Source of the DNA: Solirubrobacter pauli
Lineage (GTDB): Bacteria > Actinomycetota > Thermoleophilia > Solirubrobacterales > Solirubrobacteraceae
Reading direction: 5' to 3'
Assembly (NCBI RefSeq): GCF_003633755.1
Contig: NZ_RBIL01000001.1
Span: forward strand, 1 to 64,000
DNA: 64,000 nt
In this document: positions 15,781 through 24,663 of the stretch, one piece after another
How the letters are laid out: the number at the start of each line of letters is the position of its first letter
Position numbering within the stretch: the first letter of the stretch is position 1
Made by a program: the position numbers and the translations under genes
The notes under the pieces: generated by a model
Told to the model about the DNA's origin: nothing
Databases searched by the model: none
What the model saw: only the letters and a program-made list of their open reading frames with translations

Positions 15781-16050
15781 CTAGCGGAAATACGCGGCGT
15801 TGCGCTCGACGAACGCCTCCCACTCGGGTGGCACGCCGTTGCCCGACGTGATCGCCCCCACCGGGCAGACCTCGTAGCACGCGTGGCAGTCGATGCACTC
15901 GTCCGGGTCGATGTAGAGCTGCTCCGCGGCCTCGAACTCCGGCGCGTCCGGACGCGGGTGGATGCAGTCGACCGGGCACACGTCCACGCAGGTCGCGTGC
16001 TTGGCGCCGATGCACGGCTCGTTGATGACGTACGGCACGGCCTCGACCAT
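15781..16050 (-). CDS. 7Fe ferredoxin ([3Fe-4S][4Fe-4S])
   Basis: 89 residues from ATG 16050. The first cluster motif is C-x7-C-x3-CP (CIGAKHATCVDVCP), typical of a [3Fe-4S] site. The second is CIDCHACYEVCPV (C-x2-C-x2-C-x3-C), a [4Fe-4S] site. The acidic insert between them and the C-terminal WEAFVERNAAYFR match the mycobacterial/actinobacterial FdxA-FdxC group of low-potential electron carriers. The gene is alone, divergent from the GH15 gene with 42 bp between starts, so its redox partner is not identified by context. Confidence 0.92.
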   Translation of the reverse strand: MVEAVPYVINEPCIGAKHATCVDVCPVDCIHPRPDAPEFEAAEQLYIDPDECIDCHACYEVCPVGAITSGNGVPPEWEAFVERNAAYFR

Positions 16051-16092
16051 GGCACACGGCGTCTTCTCATCGACGCTGGGTATCCGGTAGTC

Positions 16093-17892
16093 GTGGCGTC
16101 ACGGATCGAGGACTACGCGCTGATCGGGGACACGCGGACGGCCGCGCTCGTCGGACGTGACGGATCGATCGACTGGTTGTGCGTCCCGCGGTTCGACTCG
16201 GGCGCGTGCTTCGCCGCGTTGCTGGGTGAGCCGCGTCACGGGCGATGGCAGCTCGCACCCCGCGACGACGTCGTGTCGGTACGGCGCCGGTACCGCGACG
16301 GGACGCTCGTGCTCGAGACCGAGCTCGAGACCGCGACGGGCGTGGTGCGCGTGATCGACTGCATGCCACTGCCCGATGACACGACCACCGAGGTCGCGCG
16401 GCTGGTCGAGGGCGTGCGCGGCGAGGTCGCGATGGCGATGGAGCTGATCGTGCGCTTCGACTACGGCCGCGTCGTGCCCTGGGTACGGCGGCTGGACGGC
16501 GGCGTGTCGGCGACGGCGGGGCCGGACGCGCTGCTGCTTCGTTCCCCGGTGCCCACGCGCGGCGCCGATCTGACCACGCGCGCGGACTTCACCGTGCGCG
16601 CCGGTGACGCGGTGCCGTTCCTGCTCAGCTGGTACCCGTCCGCCCAACGACCGCCGGGCCCGCTCGACGTCGCCCGGACCATCGCGGAGACCGAGCGCTG
16701 GTGGGCGGATTGGTCGCAGCGATGCACTGTCGGCGGCGACTGGCAGGCTCTCGTCAAGCGCTCGCTGGTGACGCTGAAGGCGCTCACGTACGGCCCGACC
16801 GGCGGGATCGTCGCTGCGCCGACCACCTCGCTTCCGGAGCAGATCGGCGGCGTGCGCAACTGGGACTACCGCTACTGCTGGCTGCGCGACGCCACGCTGA
16901 CGCTGCTGGCGCTCATCCACGCCGGCTACCTGAACGAGGCGGCCGCGTGGCGCGACTGGCTGCTGCGCTCGGTCGCCGGCCGGCCCGCCGACACGCAGAT
17001 CATGTACGGCCCCGCGGGCGAGCGGCGGCTGACCGAGCTCGAGCTGGACTGGCTGCCGGGCTACGAGGGCTCGACCCCCGTACGTGTCGGGAACGCCGCG
17101 TCGGAGCAGTTCCAGCTGGACGTCTACGGCGAGGTCATGGACGCGCTGCTGCAGGCGCGGCGGGCGGGCCTCGACCTGGACGCGAACGCGTGGCGGCTGC
17201 AGGTCGCCCTCGTCGGCCACGTCGAACGGGCCTGGCGTGACCCGGACGAGGGCATCTGGGAGGTGCGCGGACCGCGCCGGCACTTCGTGCACTCGAAGGT
17301 GATGGCCTGGGTCGCTCTCGACCGTGCGATCAAGACCGCCGAGCGCTACGGCCTCGACGGCCCCGTGCAACGCTGGCGGGCGGCGCGCGACGAGATCCAC
17401 GCCGAGGTGTGCGACCGCGGATTCGATCGCGACCGCGGCACGTTCACGCAGTCCTACGGCTCCCGCGCGCTCGACGCCGCGTTGCTGCTCATGCCGGCGG
17501 TCGGCTTCCTCGCCGGGACCGACGAGCGCGTCGTCGGCACGATCGACGCGGTCGAACGCGAGCTGTCGCACGACGGCTTCCTCCTGCGCTACTCCACCGA
17601 GGAGGCCGACGACGGCCTGCCGCCCGGCGAAGGCGCGTTCCTGCCGTGCTCGTTCTGGCTCGTCGACGCGCTCGTGCTCAGCGGCCGTCGCGACCGCGCG
17701 CTCGCCCTGTTCGAGCGGCTGAGCTCGCTCACCAACGACCTCGGCCTGTTGTCGGAGGAGTACGACCCCGTGGCTCGCCGCCAGGTCGGCAACTTCCCCC
17801 AGGCCTTCAGCCACCTCGCGCTGGTCAACAGCGCGCTCCTGCTCAGCCGCGACGAGCGCGCGGCACCCGCCGACGAAAGGGCCAACGTCTGA
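16093..17892 (+). CDS. GH15 family glycosidase (trehalase/glucoamylase-like)
   Basis: 599 residues from GTG 16093. The opening IEDYALIGDTRTAALVGRDG and SIDWLCVPRFDSGACFAALLG are the standard N-terminal beta-domain of bacterial GH15 proteins. The (alpha/alpha)6 barrel starts near residue 215 with LKALTYGPTGGIVAAPTTSLPE and NWDYRYCWLRDATLTL, and continues through LPGYEGSTPVRVGNAASEQ. No signal peptide: cytoplasmic. The closest characterised relatives include mycobacterial GH15 trehalases, which release glucose. It is coupled by a TGATG overlap to a glucose dehydrogenase gene, so liberated glucose is probably oxidised next. Confidence 0.85.
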   Translation: MASRIEDYALIGDTRTAALVGRDGSIDWLCVPRFDSGACFAALLGEPRHGRWQLAPRDDVVSVRRRYRDGTLVLETELETATGVVRVIDCMPLPDDTTTEVARLVEGVRGEVAMAMELIVRFDYGRVVPWVRRLDGGVSATAGPDALLLRSPVPTRGADLTTRADFTVRAGDAVPFLLSWYPSAQRPPGPLDVARTIAETERWWADWSQRCTVGGDWQALVKRSLVTLKALTYGPTGGIVAAPTTSLPEQIGGVRNWDYRYCWLRDATLTLLALIHAGYLNEAAAWRDWLLRSVAGRPADTQIMYGPAGERRLTELELDWLPGYEGSTPVRVGNAASEQFQLDVYGEVMDALLQARRAGLDLDANAWRLQVALVGHVERAWRDPDEGIWEVRGPRRHFVHSKVMAWVALDRAIKTAERYGLDGPVQRWRAARDEIHAEVCDRGFDRDRGTFTQSYGSRALDAALLLMPAVGFLAGTDERVVGTIDAVERELSHDGFLLRYSTEEADDGLPPGEGAFLPCSFWLVDALVLSGRRDRALALFERLSSLTNDLGLLSEEYDPVARRQVGNFPQAFSHLALVNSALLLSRDERAAPADERANV

Positions 17893-18932
17893 TGCGCGCA
17901 CTGACCGTCGAACCCGGCACGTCCGGAACCGCCCGCGTCGAGGACGTGCCCGAACCACCCGCCGAGGCCGGAGCCGTGCTGGTCGCCGCGCTGGCCCTCG
18001 GCATCTGCGGCACCGACCGCGAGATCGCCGCCGGCGAGTACGGCTGGGCGCCCGAGGGCCGCGACCGCCTGATCCTCGGCCACGAGTCGCTGGGACGCGT
18101 CCTGGACGCACCCGACGACGCGCCCGTCGCCCCCGGCGACCTCGTCGCGGGCGTCGTCCGTCGCCCGGACCCGCAGCCGTGCGAGTGCTGCGCGGCGGGC
18201 CGGTTCGACCTGTGCCGCAACGGCGAGTACACCGAGCGTGGGATCAAGGCGATCGACGGCTACGGCTCCGAGCGGTGGCGCGTGGAGCCCGAGTACGCCG
18301 TGCGCCTGGACCCGTCGCTCGAGCGCGTCGGCGTGCTGATCGAGCCGACGAGCGTCGTGGCGAAGGCGTGGGACGAGCTCGACGCGATCTACGGCCGCCT
18401 ATGCGCGCGCCCGCGCACAGCCGTCATCACCGGCGCCGGCCCGATCGGCCTGCTCGCGGCGTTGCTGGCCGTGCAGCGCGGACTCGAGACGCACGTGCTG
18501 GACGTCGTCAGCGACGGGCTCAAGCCCGAGCTCGTGGACCGTCTCGGCGCCACCTACCACGCGGAGCCGCTGCCCAAGACGGGTCTGCGGCCGGACGTCG
18601 TGGTCGAGTGCACCGGCGTCGGGCAGGTCGTCTTCGACGCGATGGCCTGCACGGCGGCGCCCGGCGTCGTCTGCCTCACGGGCGTCTCGCCGAAGGGTCG
18701 CTCGCTCGAGGTGGACGCGGGGGCGCTCAACCGGGCGCTCGTGCTGGAGAACGACACGGTCTTCGGGTCGGTCAACGCCGCCCACCGGCACTACCGGCTC
18801 GCGGCCGAGGCGCTCCAGCAGGCGGACCACACGTGGCTCGAGCGCCTGCTCACGCGGCGCGTCCCGCTCGAGGACGCCCCGTCCGTCCTCGGCGCGTCCG
18901 GCGACGACATCAAGGTCGTGATCGAGTTCTGA
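17892..18932 (+). CDS. Zinc-dependent glucose 1-dehydrogenase (MDR family)
   Basis: 346 residues. Medium-chain dehydrogenase: the catalytic zinc site is ICGTDREI plus LILGHESLGRV, and the structural lobe is CECCAAGRFDLCRNGEYTERG, where IKAIDGYGSE resembles the archaeal/actinobacterial glucose dehydrogenase motif GIKGxDGYGSE. The Rossmann domain has VITGAGPIGLLAALLA. The E-P-T-S-V-V-A-K-A-W helix after IEP is also typical of this glucose dehydrogenase group. It oxidises D-glucose to gluconolactone with NAD(P)+. The partner GH15 gene lies immediately upstream. Confidence 0.82.
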   Translation: MRALTVEPGTSGTARVEDVPEPPAEAGAVLVAALALGICGTDREIAAGEYGWAPEGRDRLILGHESLGRVLDAPDDAPVAPGDLVAGVVRRPDPQPCECCAAGRFDLCRNGEYTERGIKAIDGYGSERWRVEPEYAVRLDPSLERVGVLIEPTSVVAKAWDELDAIYGRLCARPRTAVITGAGPIGLLAALLAVQRGLETHVLDVVSDGLKPELVDRLGATYHAEPLPKTGLRPDVVVECTGVGQVVFDAMACTAAPGVVCLTGVSPKGRSLEVDAGALNRALVLENDTVFGSVNAAHRHYRLAAEALQQADHTWLERLLTRRVPLEDAPSVLGASGDDIKVVIEF

Positions 18933-18939
18933 GCTCCGG

Positions 18940-18971
18940 CCGGGGCACACGCCGAGCGGCGCGTGCCCCGG
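18940..18971. terminator. Hairpin between converging operons
   Basis: CCGGGGCAC (18940-18948) pairs with GTGCCCCGG (18963-18971); inner bases CGCC/GGCG extend the stem across one mismatch. It sits between the glucose dehydrogenase stop and the converging ABC permease stop, and could terminate both directions. No T-run. Confidence 0.6.
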
Positions 18972-18980
18972 CGCCGGGCG

Positions 18981-19778
18981 TCAGACGGGATCGGCCGCGA
19001 CCTGGTCCTCGAGCCCACCGACGCGCTTGAGCTTCGTGCCCGTGATCTTGCGCTCACGGATCTCCAGCCGGCGCGACAGGCGCGAGAGCAGGTAGTTCAC
19101 CACCACGAACAGGAATCCGATGAAGATGAACACCTGCAGGATCGGCGCGGTGACGTCCTGGAAGAAGCCGGACGAGGTGACGATCCGCCCGCGGCGCATC
19201 ACCTCGGTGATGGCGATGATGGACACCAGCGTCGTGTCCTTGTTGAGCGTGATCAGCTGCGAGACCGTCGCCGGCACCATCCGGCGCAGGCCCTGCGGCA
19301 GGATCACGTAGCGCAGCGCCTGACGGCGCGTCATGCCGAGCGCGGACGCGGCCTCGCCCTGCCCCTTCGGCAGCGAGAGGATGCCCGCCCGCATGATCTC
19401 CGCGAGGACCGCGCTGTTGTAGAGGATCAGGCCCAGGAAGGCGCCGAGCACCAGACCGGACTGGAACGCCTCGGGCGCCCAGCCGGGCATCGCGTCCTCC
19501 CACGCGTCCTTCCACGACTTGGGCAACGCCAAGGCGAAGTAAAGGATCAGGAAGATCAGCGGCAGGTTGCGGAACAGGTCCACCCACGCGCCCGCGAGCA
19601 CGCTCACGGGCTTGACGCTGGACAGGCGCAGCAAGGCGAGCGCCAGCCCCACGATCAGCGCGAAGATGATCGAGATGAGCGCGATCTCGAGGTTGATGAT
19701 GAAGCCCTCGATGATGAACCGGGCGTTGTTGCCGGTCCACAGCCACTCCCAGTTGTCCGGGCTGAAGAGATAGCTCAT
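18981..19778 (-). CDS. Polar amino-acid ABC transporter permease 2
   Basis: 265 residues from ATG 19778. HisM/GltK-type permease with about five membrane helices (FIINLEIALISIIFALIVGLALALL at the start). The cytoplasmic EAA loop AEIMRAGILSLPKGQGEAASALGMTRRQALRYVILPQGLR contacts the ATPase. Start and stop overlap the neighbouring permease by 4 bp. Last gene of the four-gene importer operon. Confidence 0.9.
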   Translation of the reverse strand: MSYLFSPDNWEWLWTGNNARFIIEGFIINLEIALISIIFALIVGLALALLRLSSVKPVSVLAGAWVDLFRNLPLIFLILYFALALPKSWKDAWEDAMPGWAPEAFQSGLVLGAFLGLILYNSAVLAEIMRAGILSLPKGQGEAASALGMTRRQALRYVILPQGLRRMVPATVSQLITLNKDTTLVSIIAITEVMRRGRIVTSSGFFQDVTAPILQVFIFIGFLFVVVNYLLSRLSRRLEIRERKITGTKLKRVGGLEDQVAADPV

Positions 19779-20428
19779 CGGGCGATCGCGAACCGCTTCT
19801 CGAGGACCCGGAACGCCAGCGTCGCGAGCCCGGTCAGGATGATGTAGCCGACGGCCGCCCAGAAGAACGTCTCGTCGGTCTGGAACGTGCGCGCCGACAC
19901 GACGCGCGCCTGCTTCAACAGGTCAGGCAGCGCGAGCAGCGAGACGCCCACGATCGCCGAGTTCTTGATCATCGCGATGGTCAACGAGCCCAGGGGCGCG
20001 ATCACCGTCCGGAACGCCTGCGGCAGCACGATCCTCCGCAACGTCTCGGCGTAGCTGAACCCCAGGGACAGCGACGCCTCGACCTGGCCCTTGCCGACCG
20101 AGAAGACGCCCGAGCGCAGCGCTTCGGCCACGTAGGCCGCCGTGTACAGCCCCAAGGAGGCGATACCGGCGACCCACGGTCCGATGTCCACACCCGCGCG
20201 CCGCAGCCCCGCGAACGAGATGAACAAGAGCACGAGCAGCGGGATGTTCCGGAACACCTCGACGTAGATCCCGCCGAGGCGCTGGAGCCACTTGTTCGGC
20301 GCGATCCGGAACGCCGCCACGAAGGTGCCGACGACCATCGCGATCCCGAAGGAACCCGCGATGATGCGCACGGTCACCCAGAAGCCCGAGCTGAACTCGG
20401 ACCAGTGCTCTGTGAGTACGTCGAACAA
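19775..20428 (-). CDS. Polar amino-acid ABC transporter permease 1
   Basis: 217 residues from a TTG start at 20428 (no in-frame ATG/GTG fits better). Hydrophobic segments begin with WVTVRIIAGSFGIAMVVGTFVAAF. The EAA loop is AEALRSGVFSVGKGQVEASLSLGFSYAETLRRIVLPQAFR. It forms a heteromeric channel with the second permease. Preceded by the binding protein with a 9-bp gap. Confidence 0.9.
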   Translation of the reverse strand: MFDVLTEHWSEFSSGFWVTVRIIAGSFGIAMVVGTFVAAFRIAPNKWLQRLGGIYVEVFRNIPLLVLLFISFAGLRRAGVDIGPWVAGIASLGLYTAAYVAEALRSGVFSVGKGQVEASLSLGFSYAETLRRIVLPQAFRTVIAPLGSLTIAMIKNSAIVGVSLLALPDLLKQARVVSARTFQTDETFFWAAVGYIILTGLATLAFRVLEKRFAIAR

Positions 20429-20437
20429 GCGACGCTT

Positions 20438-21358
20438 CTAGTTGTTCTTGACCAGCTCGACGGCTTCGTCGACGCCGATGGTCGGCGGCTCGCCCGGCTC
20501 CTTGGTGTACTTGCCGACCCACTCGTCGTAGACCTTCATCCAGGTGCCGTTGTCCTTGATCTCCTGGAAGGTGCTGTTGACGAAGTCGGTCATCTCCTGA
20601 TCGTCCTTCTTGATGCCGGCGCCGTACGGCTCCTGCGTCAGCTGATCGCCGACGAGCGAGAGCGTCGGGTCCTGGATGATCATGCCCGTGAGGATCACGT
20701 CGTCCGTGGAGACCGCGTCGACGGCACCGTTCTGCACGAGCTCGAAGCACTCCGAGTAGGAGTCGACGAGCTTGAGCTTGGCGTCCGGCGCCTGCTTCTT
20801 GAGGTTCGCCTCGTAGGTCGAGCCGAGCGCCGTGCAGACGTTCTTGCCTCCGAGGTCGGCCACGCCCGTGATGTCCGAGCCTTCCGGCACGAGCACGCGG
20901 CCGCGCGCGATGAAGTACGGATCGGAGAAGTTGATCTGCCCGACCCGCTCCTCGTTGATGGTCATCGTCGAGAGGATCAGGTCCGCCGTGCCGTTCTCGA
21001 GGAACGGGATTCGGTTGTCCGAGATCGCCTCGATGAACTTCGGCTTGACGCCGAGCTTGGCCGCGACGGCCTTGCCCATCTCGATGTCGAAGCCCTCGAC
21101 CTCACCCGACTGCGGGTTCTTGATGCCGAACGGCGGCACGTCGAACTTGACGCCGATCGTGATCTCGCCCTTGGCCTGGATCTTCCCCAGCGACGTGTCC
21201 GCCGCGAACTTCTCGGCCGTCGCCGCCGGAGTCGCCTCCGTCGTCGCCTCCCCTCCGGCCGCCCCACTGCCCGAAGTGGGCTCTTCGTCGTCCCCACACC
21301 CCGCGAACGCCAACGCGCCCACGGTCAGCGCTACTCCCAGCCAACGCAAACCCTGCAT
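20438..21358 (-). CDS. Polar amino-acid ABC transporter substrate-binding lipoprotein
   Basis: 306 residues. The lipoprotein signal peptide ends in LAFAGC, with the acylated Cys near 20, then a Gly/Thr/Ala-rich linker to about 50. The mature domain is a class II periplasmic binding protein of the glutamate/glutamine group: ITIGVKFDVPPFG, VEGFDIEMGKAVAAKLG, FSDPYFIARGRVLVP, and a Cys pair in the second lobe (NVCTALGS, SYSECFELV). It delivers a polar amino acid or a related small acid to the permeases. The neighbouring operon hints that the ligand could instead be the substrate of the molybdenum hydroxylase. Confidence 0.9.
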   Translation of the reverse strand: MQGLRWLGVALTVGALAFAGCGDDEEPTSGSGAAGGEATTEATPAATAEKFAADTSLGKIQAKGEITIGVKFDVPPFGIKNPQSGEVEGFDIEMGKAVAAKLGVKPKFIEAISDNRIPFLENGTADLILSTMTINEERVGQINFSDPYFIARGRVLVPEGSDITGVADLGGKNVCTALGSTYEANLKKQAPDAKLKLVDSYSECFELVQNGAVDAVSTDDVILTGMIIQDPTLSLVGDQLTQEPYGAGIKKDDQEMTDFVNSTFQEIKDNGTWMKVYDEWVGKYTKEPGEPPTIGVDEAVELVKNN

Positions 21359-21375
21359 GTCCTCCGCCCTTCCCC

Positions 21376-22116
21376 CTAGTGGTGGATGATCTTGTCGACG
21401 AATTCCCGCGCCCGCTCGCTCTGGGCGTTCGCGAAGAACTCCGCAGGCGGCCCCTCCTCCACGATCAGGCCACCGTCGATGAACACCAGCCGGTCACACA
21501 CCTCGCGGGCGAAGCCCATCTCGTGCGTGACGACCAGCATCGTCATGCCCTCGCGTGCGAGGTCGCGCATGACGTCGAGCACCTCCCGGATCATCTCCGG
21601 GTCCAACGCCGAGGTCGGCTCGTCGAACAGCATCAGCTTCGGGTCCATGGCGAGCGCTCGCGCGATCGCCACCCGTTGCTGCTGCCCGCCCGACAGCTCG
21701 GCCGGGAACTGATGCGCCTTCTCGGCGATCCCCACACGCTCGAGCAGCTCCTGCCCGCGCGTGCGCGCCGCGTCCCGCGCGACGCCTTTCACCTTCGTCG
21801 GCGCCAGGACGATGTTGTCCAGGACCGACATGTGGGGAAACAGATGGAACTGCTGAAACACGAACCCGATCTCCGCTCGCAACGCCGATAAGCCCTTCCC
21901 CGGCTTGACGGGACGTCCGTCGAACGTGATCTCGCCACGGTCCGGTGTCTCCAGACCGTTGACGCAGCGCAACATCGTCGACTTCCCGGACCCCGAAGGC
22001 CCGGCGATGACGATGACCTCACCACGCGCGACCGAGAGGTCTACGCCTGCGAGGACGACGTTGTCGCCGAACGCTTTATGGATGCCCTGAAGTTCGACCA
22101 GATTCTGGTCACTCAT
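21376..22116 (-). CDS. Polar amino-acid ABC transporter ATPase
   Basis: 246 residues from ATG 22116, with a GAGGGG ribosome site. Walker A GPSGSGKST (about 38-46), Q-loop FQQFHLFPHMSVLDNI, signature LSGGQQQRVAIARAL, Walker B LMLFDEPTSALDPE, and switch His in VTHEMGFAREV. This is the GlnQ/HisP/GluA pattern. First gene of the importer operon, divergent from the GntR regulator with a 73-bp intergenic region. Confidence 0.93.
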   Translation of the reverse strand: MSDQNLVELQGIHKAFGDNVVLAGVDLSVARGEVIVIAGPSGSGKSTMLRCVNGLETPDRGEITFDGRPVKPGKGLSALRAEIGFVFQQFHLFPHMSVLDNIVLAPTKVKGVARDAARTRGQELLERVGIAEKAHQFPAELSGGQQQRVAIARALAMDPKLMLFDEPTSALDPEMIREVLDVMRDLAREGMTMLVVTHEMGFAREVCDRLVFIDGGLIVEEGPPAEFFANAQSERAREFVDKIIHH

Positions 22117-22174
22117 TTACCCCTCACCCTGTTTTCAACCCTATACGGATGGACGGCAGACGTCACCTTCCTGG

Positions 22175-22180
22175 TAGCCT
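22175..22180 (+). promoter_or_regulatory. TAGCCT -10-like box for the GntR-led operon
   Basis: TAGCCT ends 9 nt before ATG 22190. A TGGTCC-AA-TGGTCC direct repeat at 22183-22196 covers the start codon and might be part of an autoregulatory site. Confidence 0.4.
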
Positions 22181-22189
22181 TGTGGTCCA

Positions 22190-22888
22190 ATGGTCCGGCC
22201 AATTGCCTTCGGCACGGTGCAGCGCGATGCGCTCCCCGACCAGATCGCCGCGCGGCTGATCGCGCTCATCACCGAGCGCCAGCTCAAGCCCGGAGATCGG
22301 CTGCCGCCGGAGCGCGAGCTGGCGACCACCATGGGCGTGAGCCGGTCGTCGCTGCGCGAGGCGCTGCGCGCGCTCGCGATGCTCGGCGTCGCCGAGATGC
22401 GCCAGGGCGACGGCACGTACCTGACGGCACTGGAACCGGAGCAACTACTTCGGCCGGTCGGGCTAGTGCTCAGCCTCAGCGACGCCGGGCTGGCGGAGCT
22501 CTTCGAGGCGCGCAAGCTCGTCGAGCCCGGCCTGGCGGCGCTGGCCGCGCAGCGGATCGACATCGCCGCGGCGGAGGAGCTGCTGCGCTGCGCGCAGGCG
22601 TCGCCCAAGGAGCTCGAGGACGCCGAGGCGTTCATGTGGAACGACATCGAGCTGCACGGGCTGATCGCCCGCGCCGCCGACAACGCGCTGCTCAGCCGGC
22701 TGCTGGACTCGGTGGCGAGCATGGGCATCGCGAGCCGCCGCCGGACCGGGCGGCTGGCGCAGGTACGCGCGCAGAGCGCGCAGGATCACATCGAGATCGC
22801 CGCGGCCATCGCCGCGGGTGATGCGGAGGAGGCCAGGGCAGCGATGTTGCGGCACCTGGAGAACGTCGAAAGTGCGGTGACCGGATGA
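22190..22888 (+). CDS. GntR/FadR-type transcription regulator
   Basis: 232 residues. Winged helix 15-80 (LPDQIAARLIALITERQLKPGDRLPPERELATTMGVSRSSLREALRALAMLGVAEMRQGDGTYL). An all-helical FCD ligand domain follows, with the metal/acid-binding Asp and His residues (WNDIELHGLIARAADN and a final HIEIAAAIAAGDAEEARAAMLRHL). FCD regulators usually sense small carboxylates. It opens the catabolic operon (ATGA overlap to the FAH-family gene) and faces the ABC importer, so it probably represses both until the substrate or an intermediate appears. Confidence 0.9.
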   Translation: MVRPIAFGTVQRDALPDQIAARLIALITERQLKPGDRLPPERELATTMGVSRSSLREALRALAMLGVAEMRQGDGTYLTALEPEQLLRPVGLVLSLSDAGLAELFEARKLVEPGLAALAAQRIDIAAAEELLRCAQASPKELEDAEAFMWNDIELHGLIARAADNALLSRLLDSVASMGIASRRRTGRLAQVRAQSAQDHIEIAAAIAAGDAEEARAAMLRHLENVESAVTG

Positions 22889-23523
22889 TCGAGCGGCCGG
22901 GCAAGATCGTGGCGATCGGGCTCAACTACATGGACCACGTGCGCGAGTCGGGGGCTGAGCCGCCGAAGCAGCCGCTCGTGTTCTGCAAGTTCACGACGTC
23001 GCTGATCGGCGACGGCGAGGAGATCAAGATCCCTCGCTCCCTCACGGAGCGGGTGGACTGGGAGGTCGAGCTCGCCGCGATCATCGGCAAGACCGCCCGC
23101 AACGTGTCGGTCGAGGACGCGCTGTCCTACGTCGGCGGCTACACGGTCGCCAACGACGTGTCCGCGCGTGACCTCCAGTTCGCCGACGTGCAATGGGTGC
23201 GGGCGAAGAGCCTGGACACGTTCTGCCCGATCGGGCCGAAGGTCGTCCAGCTCGACGACCCGCAGAACCTCAAGCTGATCACGCGCGTGAACGGCGAGAC
23301 CGTCCAGGACTCCAACACGAGCGAGATGATCTTCGGCGTCGCCGAGCTGGTGAGCTTCTGCTCGCACTCGTTCACGCTCGAGGAGGGCGACATGATCCTC
23401 ACCGGCACGCCGTGGGGCTGCGGTGAGTTCATGGACCCCAAGCGCTCGCTCAAGGGCGGGGACGTCGTCGAGTGCGAGATCGAGGGCATCGGCGTCCTGC
23501 GCAACCCGGTCGTGGAGATCTAG
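22885..23523 (+). CDS. Fumarylacetoacetate hydrolase-family protein
   Basis: 212 residues. It has the short FAH fold: GKIVAIGLNYMDHVRE at the N-terminus, metal ligands in DWEVELAAIIGK (Glu-x-Glu) and YTVANDVSARDLQ (Asp), and the C-terminal GDMILTGTPWGCG. FAH-family members act on 2-keto acids or acylpyruvates (hydrolysis, decarboxylation or hydration) with Mg/Mn. In this operon it would act late in degradation, after ring opening or oxidation. The specific reaction cannot be assigned. Confidence 0.88.
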   Translation: MIERPGKIVAIGLNYMDHVRESGAEPPKQPLVFCKFTTSLIGDGEEIKIPRSLTERVDWEVELAAIIGKTARNVSVEDALSYVGGYTVANDVSARDLQFADVQWVRAKSLDTFCPIGPKVVQLDDPQNLKLITRVNGETVQDSNTSEMIFGVAELVSFCSHSFTLEEGDMILTGTPWGCGEFMDPKRSLKGGDVVECEIEGIGVLRNPVVEI

Positions 23524-23525
23524 CC

Positions 23526-24192
23526 GTGCAGGTCCACGTTCCCACCTCGGTCGACGAGGCCGCGGGGCTGCTCGCGAACGGCGAGGGCGTGCTCGTCGCC
23601 GGCTGCACCGGCCTCTACCCGCACCTGCAGCCCGACCAGTCGATCATCAGCCTGCGCAAGGCCGGGCTCTCCGGCGTCGAGACCGACGGCGACAGCGTGC
23701 GCGTCGGCGCCACCACCACGCTGACCGAGCTCGCGCGTGCGGTGCCGTTCCTGCGCGAGTCGATCGACTCGATCGCCTCCCCCACGATCCGCAACATGGC
23801 CACGGTCGGCGGCAACCTGTTCGCGCCCCAGCCGCACGGCGACCTCGCGGTCTGCCTGCTCGCGCTGGACGCCCAGGTCGACAAGACCGGCGACGTGGTC
23901 ACCAGCATCAGCTTCAAGGTGCCCGAGCGCTGGTACTACACGAAGGCGATGCGGCGCAAGCAGAACAGCGCCTCGATCGTCACCGTCGCCTCCGACGGCG
24001 TGCGCCTCGCGCTCGGCGGCGTCGCGCCGCAGCCCGTCCGCGCGCACGCGGCCGAGGCCCGGCTCGCGGAGGGCGACATCGACGGCGCGGCCGAGGCCGC
24101 CCTCGAGGCCGCCGACCCCTTCGACGACGCGTACGCCAGCGCGTGGTACCGCCGTCGTGTGCTTCCCGTCCATGTCCGGAGGGCTTTGACCA

Positions 24193-24203
<11 letters not shown>
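23526..24203 (+). CDS. Molybdenum hydroxylase FAD subunit (CoxM/XdhB-like)
   Basis: 225 residues from GTG 23526, right after the FAH-family stop. FAD-binding PCMH-type domain: AGCTGLYPHL (pyrophosphate loop), IASPTIRNMATVGGNLFAPQPHGD (second FAD loop). The C-terminal CO_deh_flav_C-like part has VRLALGGVAPQPVRA. At 225 residues it is somewhat shorter than the usual 270-290, with a compact C-terminal domain. It passes electrons from the [2Fe-2S] subunit to an acceptor. Overlaps the next gene by 11 bp. Confidence 0.87.
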
Positions 24204-24659
<456 letters not shown>

Positions 24660-24663
<4 letters not shown>

